Shown here: piece by piece, positions 46,585 through 54,119 of the stretch
Layout: the number at the start of each line of letters is the position of its first letter
Numbering within the stretch: position 1 is the stretch's first letter
NCBI GenBank assembly: GCA_903864275.1
Contig: CAIPFE010000014.1
Span: 186,001 to 250,000, forward strand
Direction: 5' to 3'
Source of the DNA: an uncultured Mucilaginibacter sp.
GTDB taxonomy: Bacteria > Bacteroidota > Bacteroidia > Sphingobacteriales > Sphingobacteriaceae
Length of the DNA stretch: 64,000 nt
The notes under the pieces: generated by a model
What the model was told of the DNA's origin: nothing
Seen by the model: the letters and a program-made list of their open reading frames with translations, nothing else
Database searches by the model: none
Position numbers and translations under genes: made by a program

Positions 46585-47052
46585 TTAAGTATTAGCTTTT
46601 TTATTACCTATTTGTTGTTGTCGTTTTGCGTCCCTAAGTTCGTCCATATCTGACGGTTCAATTTTTTCAACTCTAATTTTAATTTCATATTCTTTAATTG
46701 CTTTAGCAATCCAGCTGTTTCTTTCAAAATTTTCCTTTGTATTTTCGTCAACGAAAACAAGCATTTTAGTACATTGATTACCTAAAAGTTTGTCTGCGTA
46801 CACGAGTTTGAAACAGTCAGCAATTACTTTTTTTCTTGGCCCAGCAGTAATCTTCTTATCTATCCCTAAATAAATTTCGCCGATTATCTTTTTTTCTTGG
46901 TGATAAAAATCAAATTCAAATTTCACACCTTCTATTGTTGTAACTCTTTCGTTTTCATTAAAAACAATATTTAATTCTTTGGAAATTAATTGTACGATTT
47001 TTTTTTCAATTTCTCTTTGTACTTTTGAATCAGAAGGATGTGATTTCACCAT
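46585..47052 (-). CDS. Unknown protein, possibly a restriction-endonuclease-like fold
   Basis: A 155-residue protein, basic, without signal or membrane segments. The core FEFDFYHQEKKIIGEIYLG (about residues 40-58) looks like the D...ExK strand-turn-strand of PD-(D/E)XK nucleases, preceded by a helix (QREIEKKIVQLISKEL) and followed by one more helix, but the Lys of ExK is replaced by Tyr, so catalytic activity is uncertain. The C-terminal part is charged (RDAKRQQQIGNKKANT). The start at 47052 lies 4 bp after the upstream stop. Family not recognised; nuclease-like fold is a weak inference. Confidence 0.6.
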   Translation of the reverse strand: MVKSHPSDSKVQREIEKKIVQLISKELNIVFNENERVTTIEGVKFEFDFYHQEKKIIGEIYLGIDKKITAGPRKKVIADCFKLVYADKLLGNQCTKMLVFVDENTKENFERNSWIAKAIKEYEIKIRVEKIEPSDMDELRDAKRQQQIGNKKANT

Positions 47053-47056
47053 TTTA

Positions 47057-48235
47057 TTAGTTCGCGTCAAGCTGGTTAGCATAAAAATTGATTTCGTCTA
47101 AGGTCTTCTTATCCTCTTTCATTAAAAAATGAGCTTTCATGATTACTTGTTGGCACTTTGCTTTCCAAATGGGTGCAAATTCATTATGAAGTTCATGTTC
47201 AGGTCTTTGGGATGTAAAAAAGTTTCCCAGTTTTTTTGCCCTTGGCAAGGCCAGTGAAAGAAATTCAATTATGTCTTCTTTTGTATTTGGAACAGGAAAA
47301 TTAGATATTAATTCCTTTTTTTGGTTGTCTATATTATTTACGCCACCATAAATCTTGGCCATCCTTGATCCAATAGCTTTAAGTGGGTTATCGTTATTGT
47401 CTTTTCTTTTACTTTCAATTTCATTTAGTAAATCAAATAATTTTTTTGCAGATGAATTTGCTGCAATGCCGCTAAAATCATGTCCGCAATCCGCACATTT
47501 TGTTGAATAAGATTGCGCCGATGCTCCGCAAGAAGGACATTTTTTCAAATCCCCAAATTTATTGGAATTGGGAGGAACCGTTTGGTTTACTGATTGAAGG
47601 ATTGGATCGGAAATTGAGCTTTTATCCAATTTTATTTTTTGAAACAGTCTTGCCTCTAATACCATTTCAAATTCATCAAGGTCTATTCCTTCGGCGTGTG
47701 CCTTTTTGCAAAGTACTTGTTTTTCTTTGTCAGTCAGTTCGCCATCAGCTAAAGCAAACTCAATTAATGTTTCTAATTGCTCACTGTACATATAATTAAG
47801 TCCTTTAGAAGGACTTGTAGGAACGGTGTTTACTGGGCTCGGGGTTGCTAAGTACGATTGAGGTTCATTAATTCTTTCAGTGCTCGGTTGTTTTTGCAAA
47901 GGTTGAGTAACAGGATTTGGAATTTGATAATTATTGTTAATAGTCGTGATTCTGCCCTTTGCTTTACCCCGGTCAATTGCCTGTTTAATTTGTTGCGCTT
48001 CTTCTTTTTTAAAGCCATGTGCATAGGCTTGATTTCCTTGATAGAAAAAGGTTAAACTGGAAAATCCAATCATAGGAGTATTTATATCAACAGCCGAAAT
48101 ATTTTGGTAATCAATAAATTTAGTATCTCCACTTAAAAACCCTGGAATCTTTACTTTAATTCCATTTTCTTCAATATAAATTTCTGCAGGAAAAATCTTA
48201 TTTCCCTCTGAAAGTCTTGATGCGATAAATTTCAT
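47057..48235 (-). CDS. Bacterial-PH/TerB-like/zinc-ribbon multidomain protein
   Basis: A 392-residue protein, first in the AT-rich operon. Order: N-terminal PH-like beta domain (FPAEIYIEENGIKVKIPGF, ISAVDINTPMIGFSSLTFF, about 15-85); Pro/Ser/Thr linker; a TerB-like helical module (LETLIEFALADGELTDKEKQVL, about 150-195); a zinc ribbon with two CxxC knuckles, CPSCG and CADCG (about 232-255); a C-terminal helical domain. This combination occurs in proteins tied to SPFH/PspA-like membrane-stress and conflict systems, as a sensor or scaffold. It stands 10-400 bp from unrelated repeats on its upstream side. Specific role unknown. Confidence 0.75.
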   Translation of the reverse strand: MKFIASRLSEGNKIFPAEIYIEENGIKVKIPGFLSGDTKFIDYQNISAVDINTPMIGFSSLTFFYQGNQAYAHGFKKEEAQQIKQAIDRGKAKGRITTINNNYQIPNPVTQPLQKQPSTERINEPQSYLATPSPVNTVPTSPSKGLNYMYSEQLETLIEFALADGELTDKEKQVLCKKAHAEGIDLDEFEMVLEARLFQKIKLDKSSISDPILQSVNQTVPPNSNKFGDLKKCPSCGASAQSYSTKCADCGHDFSGIAANSSAKKLFDLLNEIESKRKDNNDNPLKAIGSRMAKIYGGVNNIDNQKKELISNFPVPNTKEDIIEFLSLALPRAKKLGNFFTSQRPEHELHNEFAPIWKAKCQQVIMKAHFLMKEDKKTLDEINFYANQLDAN

Positions 48236-48617
48236 TTTGCTGGAGTAAAAAAATTGTAATTGGTTGTTATTTTTTTAGGCGTTTCCAAAGTACATAAAAA
48301 AAAGAAAACCACAAAAAATATTATTCCCGCTGTCCCAAGCTTTCTACTTTGGATACAATATGCCTATAGTCTACGAACCTGTGTCTCCCGGTAACCTGTC
48401 AGCCGCACGCCGTACAGCTATGCATTACGGTTCGCTGACTGTATAACGCAGAGATTGCTTCGTTCCTAGCAATGACGGGCGGTCATGTATTGATTATAAG
48501 TATATTACAGTGTACTATTCGTTGGTTGTTCCCCAAAACTTACTTCATCATTCGATATTCAAAATTCTTCATTCGAAATTCGTAAATCGTAAATCGTAAA
48601 TCGTAAATCCTCCCCCC
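48236..48617. other. Gene-free gap with REP fragment and TCGTAAA heptads
   Basis: 382 bp. The right-hand part of the AT-rich operon's promoter region should lie at 48240-48300, where TACTTTG (minus strand) is a near -7 box. From 48391 a REP-like element begins (GTAACCTGTCAGC; GAGATTGCTTCGTTCC at 48451), partly matching 50041-50152 in inverted order. TCGTAAA is repeated four times at 48580-48609. Confidence 0.6.
48580..48609. repeat. TCGTAAA heptad tandem array
   Basis: Four consecutive perfect TCGTAAA heptads, preceded by looser ATTCGAAAT-type words (48550-48579). No complementary arm is visible, so this copy is tandem only. It ends 9 bp before the glycoside-hydrolase stop codon. Confidence 0.85.
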
Positions 48618-49991
48618 TCACCTCCCCGGCGCCCCCAACCCTAACGCCGCATTATCCACCACCAGCACCCAGTCCTCACTGGTTTGTGGCGACAGCTTTT
48701 TTATCCCATGTCCCGCAAAGGTGCCGATCAACTGTGCCCTGCCGTTGCGGGGATCAAACCACCAGGCTTTTACTTTTTCAGCTCTCAGGGCGCTTAAGTT
48801 AAGGGTTAATGTACCGCCCTGGGGCAGGTAAGCGATATACGTACCATGATCGGGCGTTTGCGCGGCGCACACATAGGTAATGCTTTTGTATTTGCCGCGG
48901 CCGTCGGTAATAATTTTATTGGTAGTATCAGGCGCAAGCCGCTGCCACGGGCGCGAGCCAAATAGCTTAAAGCAGTGCATCGCCTGGTACATCCCCGCAG
49001 TACCCATCAGCGGGCGCCAGTTTTTTAGCACATATTCGGGGTTGTCCTTTAAGCCGGGGCAAAAGCTGGTGCCTGCGCAGCCGCTCAGCAGGCCGTCATA
49101 ATTTTTGCGGCGTATCCATTGCGCGTTCTCGTTGTCGGCGCTGTGCGGTACGTCGTGCTCATAGCTTTGATCGAGCTGGAATATCATTTTGCCTTTTCCA
49201 TAACGCTCAATTTCCGTTTTGTACTGCGGCGTATCCCTGCCCATCGACGATTCTGTAAAAGCATACAAGCCGTCGATATTGATATACTTCGTATATAAGC
49301 TGTCGCCGGATGACCAGTTAGTGCCCTGGGCCGTTTCAAAATGTCCTGTCCACAAATGCCGTTTGTCCGATGCCTTGATGCCTTTTATAATATTGTCCAT
49401 GTGCGGGTACAGGGCGCTGTCGCCTTTGTTGTCGCCGCCGGCCTCCCATATCATATTGGGGACATTTTTATACCGCTTCCCTAAAAACTCACCATAAGCC
49501 CGGCTTTTGGCCACGCTGTTGGCCGGGCTAAGCAGTTCGTCCCACCAGCCCTGATTTTTATCGCCTTTGTAGCCTAAGTACGAAGGCACCAGCAAAACCA
49601 GCATGCCTTTAGCCTGCGCCATGCGCAAAAACCTGTCGGCATGTTTAAAATAGGCAATGTTGTAGGTGGAAAAATCCCCGTAGGTAGTAAAAGGCGGTAT
49701 GCCCTGCCAGTTGGGCGGATCCCCGGCAAACCGGGTATCATCAGAAATAATGCTGACCATCAGCGTATTAAAGCCCTTGCCCTTTACACTATCAATAAAC
49801 GCCGCCTCATCCTTTTCGGACAAAGCCTGGATAAGCCCCCATGCCGAGATCTCTTTAATTAGGAAAGGTTTGTTTTTGGCATCGGTGAGGTATCTTTTGC
49901 TGGCGCTTAGTTTAAGGGGGAAAGTTACGGGCTGGGCGTGCGCGGCGAGGGTGAGTTGCAGGGCAAGGAATATAAGGGTGAGACGGTTCAT
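48618..49991 (-). CDS. Secreted DUF4038 (GH140-like) glycoside hydrolase
   Basis: A 457-residue secreted enzyme: signal peptide (LTLIFLALQLTLAAHAQ), a TIM-barrel DUF4038 domain (about 30-350) with characteristic AWGLIQALSEKDEAAFIDSV, MLVLLVPSYLGYKG, and PNMIWEAGGDN where the Glu or Asp would be catalytic, and a C-terminal beta domain of the 'putative collagen-binding' type (KVKAWWFDPRNGRAQLIGTF). GH140 apiosidases and relatives act on plant cell wall pectin side chains. The ATG at 49991 is chosen for the signal peptide and an exact -7 box 15 bp upstream. No SusC/D pair is nearby. Confidence 0.85.
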   Translation of the reverse strand: MNRLTLIFLALQLTLAAHAQPVTFPLKLSASKRYLTDAKNKPFLIKEISAWGLIQALSEKDEAAFIDSVKGKGFNTLMVSIISDDTRFAGDPPNWQGIPPFTTYGDFSTYNIAYFKHADRFLRMAQAKGMLVLLVPSYLGYKGDKNQGWWDELLSPANSVAKSRAYGEFLGKRYKNVPNMIWEAGGDNKGDSALYPHMDNIIKGIKASDKRHLWTGHFETAQGTNWSSGDSLYTKYINIDGLYAFTESSMGRDTPQYKTEIERYGKGKMIFQLDQSYEHDVPHSADNENAQWIRRKNYDGLLSGCAGTSFCPGLKDNPEYVLKNWRPLMGTAGMYQAMHCFKLFGSRPWQRLAPDTTNKIITDGRGKYKSITYVCAAQTPDHGTYIAYLPQGGTLTLNLSALRAEKVKAWWFDPRNGRAQLIGTFAGHGIKKLSPQTSEDWVLVVDNAALGLGAPGR

Positions 49992-50005
49992 GTATTGGTA
50001 TTTAT

Positions 50006-50013
50006 CAAATGTA
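50006..50013 (-). promoter_or_regulatory. -7 promoter box (TACATTTG) for the DUF4038 gene
   Basis: Exact TAnnTTTG on the minus strand, 15 bp from the ATG at 49991, next to the REP element at 50041-50152. Confidence 0.55.
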
Positions 50014-50040
50014 CAAATAAACGTACGACCGTTCGTCATC

Positions 50041-50152
50041 GCCGATCTTGTCATTGCGATCCAACGCCAGGCGGAGTGGCAATCTCGTCGCTGACAGGTT
50101 ACATGCGTGCATGGCGAGGAGATTGCTTCGTCGTTCCTCCTCGCAATGACAA
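50041..50152. repeat. REP/BIME-like element (GCAATGACA / GAGATTGCTTCG type)
   Basis: Two inverted halves: TGTCATTGCGATCC ... GTGGCAATCTCG (50049-50087) and GAGGAGATTGCTTCGTCG ... TCGCAATGACA (50116-50152). The connecting segment contains GCTGACAGGTTAC (50090-50102), the exact reverse complement of 48391-48403 on the other side of the DUF4038 gene. Confidence 0.8.
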
Positions 50153-50172
50153 AGTGGTGTTTAGGTCAGTCC

Positions 50173-50721
50173 CTAAAACACCGTCCCCTGCAATAAAAAG
50201 AAAATACCAATAACGGCAAAGCCCATACTCGCAAACCACAAAGATTTTCGTTTGGTGATGATGGAAATAGCCCCTATCGCAATGGCAACCTGGAAGAGGG
50301 TTACCCCCCGCGCTAATATTTTATGTTTGGCCACATGCTCATGTGACTCGTTATCAAGCCGCTTTGCCTCGGCCATAATTTTAGCCTGGTCGGCTTTGTT
50401 TGATTTTATCTTTGCAGAATCCTGCGCGGCAGGTTTTTTGCCGAGGGCGAGTATGGTTTTATTTGCCCCCGCAATGATCTCGGATTTTATACTCTTCGCC
50501 TGGTAAAACGCCCACTGATCCGACGAACGTATTTGCGCCAGCATGGCTTCGTCGGCGTGGTCGCCGGCTAAAAGACCCGTTATGGCTGCCAATACTGCTA
50601 CAATGGCCGTAGTGAGCGCTACGTACAGCACCCATTTTTCCTTGCCTTCTGCAAGTATGTGGTGGGCGTGCTCGTTGCTTTGTTCGTGTATGCTTTCCGA
50701 AAAGTCTTCTATTTCTCCCAT
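50173..50721 (-). CDS. DUF4337-family membrane protein
   Basis: A 182-residue inner-membrane protein. A hydrophilic N-terminus (EDFSESIHEQSNEHAH), one helix at about 32-52 (VALTTAIVAVLAAITGLLAG), a long charged amphipathic segment (about 55-130, SDQWAFYQAKSIKSEI) and two C-terminal helices (about 133-156 and 160-180) match the DUF4337 layout. Function unknown. It lies between the two glycoside hydrolase genes but seems unrelated to them; the next repeat region isolates it. Confidence 0.85.
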   Translation of the reverse strand: MGEIEDFSESIHEQSNEHAHHILAEGKEKWVLYVALTTAIVAVLAAITGLLAGDHADEAMLAQIRSSDQWAFYQAKSIKSEIIAGANKTILALGKKPAAQDSAKIKSNKADQAKIMAEAKRLDNESHEHVAKHKILARGVTLFQVAIAIGAISIITKRKSLWFASMGFAVIGIFFLLQGTVF

Positions 50722-50796
50722 GGGTTATTTGTGTTTTGGTTTGATGTTTTATTCTGAAACTTTGTGTTACTGCTACATTTATTGCTTGGCGGGCTA

Positions 50797-50975
50797 TTTA
50801 CTCACCCCGACATCGCTTCGCTCGTCGACCCTCTCTACCGCAGGCGGTAAAGAGGGTAAAGCGCTTTTCTAACCCTCTTTATGGCTTGCCATAGACAAGT
50901 AAATGCCTTTTTACCCTCTTTCCGCGAAGCGAAGAGAGGGTCGAACAGCGAAGCGCATTCGGGGTGAGTCAACTA
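50797..50975. repeat. Long interrupted inverted repeat with CGAAGCG palindromes
   Basis: The left end (ACTCACCCCGACATCGCTTCG ... GACCCTCT, 50799-50836) is the complement of the right end (AGAGGGTCGAACAGCGAAGC ... CGGGGTGAG, 50933-50969). Between them a second inverted pair (AAGAGGGTAAA, TTTACCCTCTTT) gives a cruciform-like arrangement. It is a REP-like structure between a DUF4337 gene and beta-galactosidase. Confidence 0.8.
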
Positions 50976-51005
50976 TGCGACTCGCTTTGCCGAACTATAT
51001 TTATT

Positions 51006-53414
51006 TTAAAACGAATGCAAAATTATAGTTTTCCCGGTAATTCCATCAGCACTTGCTGTTAAAGTTATATCACCTGCCTTGCCTGTCGATTTAATGATCA
51101 CCAGGCATTTGCCATGCCAGGCCTTGCGCACGGGCCGCTGATAGCTCTCTATACTTTGCGGGTTGGCATTCCCTACCGCAGCTATTTCTCCCGGCCCGTC
51201 GAGCTTAAAATGCACCATATTTTCGGCGCGGGTATCCAGGTAGCCGTTGGCGTTTGTAAGTTCCACGGTTACATAGCATAAATCCTGGTTGTTGGCTTTG
51301 ATCTGCACCCTGTCGGCCGCAAGTTTGATTTTTACCGGCGTTTCAGCAGTGTTCAATGTGGCTGTGTTCACCTTTTTATCACCATCGTAACCCACAGCCA
51401 CTAATGCGCCGGGCTGGTAAGGCACATCCCAGGTTGCCATAAATTTGGTGGAGCGGTTGGTTTCCTTTTTGCCCAGTGATTTTTTATTTAAAAACAATTC
51501 CACCTGCTGGCACGATGAATAAACATTTACAGTCAGCGGCTTATTTTCGTACCCTTTCCAGTTCCAATCGGCCACCACATCAAACCAGTTCCATTTGCTC
51601 CATGGCTCAATATTTGGATTTAAGGGGAACGATGGTTTTGGTGGTGTTACAAATACAGATAGCTGGTCGTTTTTCCAAAGCGCGTCGCGGTAGTAGGATT
51701 GCGGGCGTTTCCAGCCGCAGATATCAATATCGCCGCAAAAGGCCAGGTTCCAGGGATAAAAACTGGCCCCCTGCTGGTAACCCAGCCAGCCAATACTGGC
51801 CTCGCCGATATAATCCCATGCCGTCCACACAAAATCACCGATAACATAAGGATGGTCAATCACGTCCATCCAGCTGCCAAATGCCTCCAAAGGATACGAT
51901 TCCGTCCCCATCATTATACGGTCCGGCTTGCGGGTATGGTCAGCTGCATAAAGGTTTTTCCGGCCGCTATCGCCGCCAACGGCATAGTTGTACCCGCTAA
52001 CATCCAGCGTGGCAAAATAAGGGTCCTTATCTTCTTTCAGGTCATTCACAGCCGATGTTATAGCCCTTGTGGGGTCAATATCTTTGATATAGGCCACCAT
52101 GGTTTTGGCAGTTTGCACACCGTCAGGCGTGGCCCGTTCAGGTATCTCATTGCCGATACTCCACATAATAATGCTGGGGTGGTTGCGGTCGCGCATCACC
52201 ATACTTTCTACATCACGCTGCCACCATTCGTTAAAAAACAAATGATAATCGTAAGCATTTTTGCCGATTTTCCAGCAATCAAAAGCCTCATCCATCACCA
52301 GCATGCCCAAACGGTCGCAGGCCGCTAAAAACGCGGGACTTGGCGGGTTGTGCGAGCACCTGATGGCGTTATACCCGCTGGCTTTCAACAATTCCACCTT
52401 GCGTTCCTCGGCCCTGTCAAAAGCTTTTGAACCAAGCGGGCCGTTATCATTATGAAAACAGCCGCCTTTTAATTTAACCGTTTTACCGTTTAACTGGAAG
52501 CCGTTTTCAGCATCAAAAGTTATTTTACGGATACCGAAATCTGTTTTTTCGCGCTCGGCCAAATTCCCATCATAGTAAACTTCGGTAACCAGCGTGTATA
52601 ATTCCGGCGCCTCGCACGACCATAATGCCGGGTTATCGACAACCGCACTATGATCAAAATCGTGTGCGCCCCCGCCCTTAATTTTTTCCTCTTTCAAATT
52701 GACGATCAATTCCTTACCGGCTTTATTTAAAATATGGGTAACATATTTTACCGTTACATCCTTGTCACTCTCATTTAAAACTTTTGTTTTGATAATTACC
52801 TTGGCGGATGATGCGCTGACATCAGTGGTGCTGACCGACGTTCCCCATTGCGCGATATGCACCGGGTCGGCCATTTTTAGCCATACGTGCCGGTATATCC
52901 CCGATCCAGAATACCAGCGGCTGTTCTGCCCTTCATTTTTTACTTCGACCGCGATAATATTTTTGCCGCCGAATTTAACGTTGTCAGTAATATCATACCA
53001 AAAACTGGTATAGCCATAAGGGTGCTGGCCAATATTCACCCCATTGATAAAAACAGTCGGGTTCATATATACCCCATCAAATTGGATAATCACACGCTTC
53101 CCTTTTTCACTGGCAGGCACGGTGAACGTTTTGCGATACCAGCCGGTTCCCCCTGTTGTAAAGCCGCCGCCAACCTGGCTTATAGCAGCTTTATTAAATG
53201 GCGACGCCGTGCCGGGGAGGTCCTCGATGCTCCAGTCGTGCGGCAGATCAACCTTCCTCCATTTGGAATTGTCAAAATTTGCATGTTCAGCTCCCAGCGC
53301 CCCGCCACGGAAAAACGACCAGCTGTCATCAAATAAAACTGTTGCCGTATTTTGGGCGAACGTCCGCGCACAAGCGAAAACCAGTAAAGTAAGGAGGATG
53401 AATTTTTTAGGCAT
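51006..53414 (-). CDS. Secreted beta-galactosidase, glycoside hydrolase family 2
   Basis: An 802-residue exported GH2 enzyme. Signal peptide LLTLLVFACARTFA, N-terminal sugar-binding domain (about 25-185, with WYRKTFTVP, GVYMNPTVFINGVNIGQ), Ig-like domain (about 190-295), catalytic TIM barrel with acid/base Glu423 in WSIGNEIPE and nucleophile Glu504 in MGTESYP, then a DUF4982-like domain and a C-terminal Ig-like domain. It releases beta-linked galactose (or related sugars) from oligosaccharides in the periplasm. The paired DUF4038 enzyme suggests a plant polysaccharide substrate, although no SusCD or regulator is near. Confidence 0.93.
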   Translation of the reverse strand: MPKKFILLTLLVFACARTFAQNTATVLFDDSWSFFRGGALGAEHANFDNSKWRKVDLPHDWSIEDLPGTASPFNKAAISQVGGGFTTGGTGWYRKTFTVPASEKGKRVIIQFDGVYMNPTVFINGVNIGQHPYGYTSFWYDITDNVKFGGKNIIAVEVKNEGQNSRWYSGSGIYRHVWLKMADPVHIAQWGTSVSTTDVSASSAKVIIKTKVLNESDKDVTVKYVTHILNKAGKELIVNLKEEKIKGGGAHDFDHSAVVDNPALWSCEAPELYTLVTEVYYDGNLAEREKTDFGIRKITFDAENGFQLNGKTVKLKGGCFHNDNGPLGSKAFDRAEERKVELLKASGYNAIRCSHNPPSPAFLAACDRLGMLVMDEAFDCWKIGKNAYDYHLFFNEWWQRDVESMVMRDRNHPSIIMWSIGNEIPERATPDGVQTAKTMVAYIKDIDPTRAITSAVNDLKEDKDPYFATLDVSGYNYAVGGDSGRKNLYAADHTRKPDRIMMGTESYPLEAFGSWMDVIDHPYVIGDFVWTAWDYIGEASIGWLGYQQGASFYPWNLAFCGDIDICGWKRPQSYYRDALWKNDQLSVFVTPPKPSFPLNPNIEPWSKWNWFDVVADWNWKGYENKPLTVNVYSSCQQVELFLNKKSLGKKETNRSTKFMATWDVPYQPGALVAVGYDGDKKVNTATLNTAETPVKIKLAADRVQIKANNQDLCYVTVELTNANGYLDTRAENMVHFKLDGPGEIAAVGNANPQSIESYQRPVRKAWHGKCLVIIKSTGKAGDITLTASADGITGKTIILHSF

Positions 53415-53423
53415 GGACGAAAT

Positions 53424-53597
53424 TAGTTAGAAGTTGATTGAGTTGGATTAAGTTGATTAAGTTGTCGATGAATTTAGTTAGAAGTTGACTGGGTTTGATT
53501 AAGTTAATTAGGCTGTTATAAATCTTAAATGTGTATATCATTTTATTAAGAACCAAGTCAACCATTCACTTAATCCAACTTAATCAACTTAATCAAC
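53424..53597. repeat. AGTTGATTA-word inverted array upstream of beta-galactosidase
   Basis: The left part (53424-53515) has repeated AGTTGATTGAGTTGGATTA words of 9-10 nt in two blocks; the right arm (53551-53597) has the complementary CCAACTTAATCAACTTAAT words. It fills the 183-bp gap between two minus-strand genes, right next to the beta-galactosidase start. Confidence 0.7.
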
Positions 53598-53882
53598 CTA
53601 TGTCAACAAATTAGGATCCGCCCCTTCCGGGTCTTTATAATTTTTTATGAATCCGGCTACCTCTTCAGCCTCTTCATAGGTAAGTTCGCCAATACCATCG
53701 TAATCCCATTCGATCATATCCTCATCAAAAGTAATATCGCCCATCCCCACAACGCCCTCGCTTAATTTATAAACGCCGGTTGAAAAATAATCGCCGGTAG
53801 GTAAAAGCGTATTGACTGGCGTAATGGTGAGATGGCGCAGGCCATCGGTGGTATTAATCTTATAACTTACTTTATTTATCAT
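53598..53882 (-). CDS. Small acidic protein of unknown function
   Basis: A 94-residue acidic protein without signal or membrane segment, starting MINKVSYKINTTDG; the in-frame ATG at 53924 would add 14 residues without support. The C-terminal half is strongly acidic (FDEDMIEWDYDGIGELTYEEAEEVAGFI). No family is recognised. The downstream end is immediately followed by the AGTTGATTA array. Confidence 0.55.
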   Translation of the reverse strand: MINKVSYKINTTDGLRHLTITPVNTLLPTGDYFSTGVYKLSEGVVGMGDITFDEDMIEWDYDGIGELTYEEAEEVAGFIKNYKDPEGADPNLLT

Positions 53883-54007
53883 AACTGGTATTGCGGTTTT
53901 CAAAAATATGTTAATTTTTCCCAATTTATTGCTTAGTTGGCCACAAAACTTACAGCAAAATGGCGTTTGCGCACAAATTTTACAACAATAAATAATAAGT
54001 TTGCGGT

Positions 54008-54117
54008 TGGTTTATTGGTTCATTAGTTCATTAGTTCATTGGTGGTAAGTTTGATATTTTAAATATTGCTGCTGCACATGACCAATGAACAAATGAACCA
54101 ATGAACAAATGAACTAA
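54008..54117. repeat. GTTCATTA 8-mer inverted array reaching the beta-CASP start codon
   Basis: Left arm (54011-54043): GGTTCATTA, GTTCATTA, GTTCATTG. Right arm (54079-54117): CAATGAAC, AAATGAAC, CAATGAAC, AAATGAAC. The arms are complementary and the right arm ends 3-5 bp before ATG 54120. It lies in a divergent region. Confidence 0.85.
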
Positions 54118-54119
54118 AA

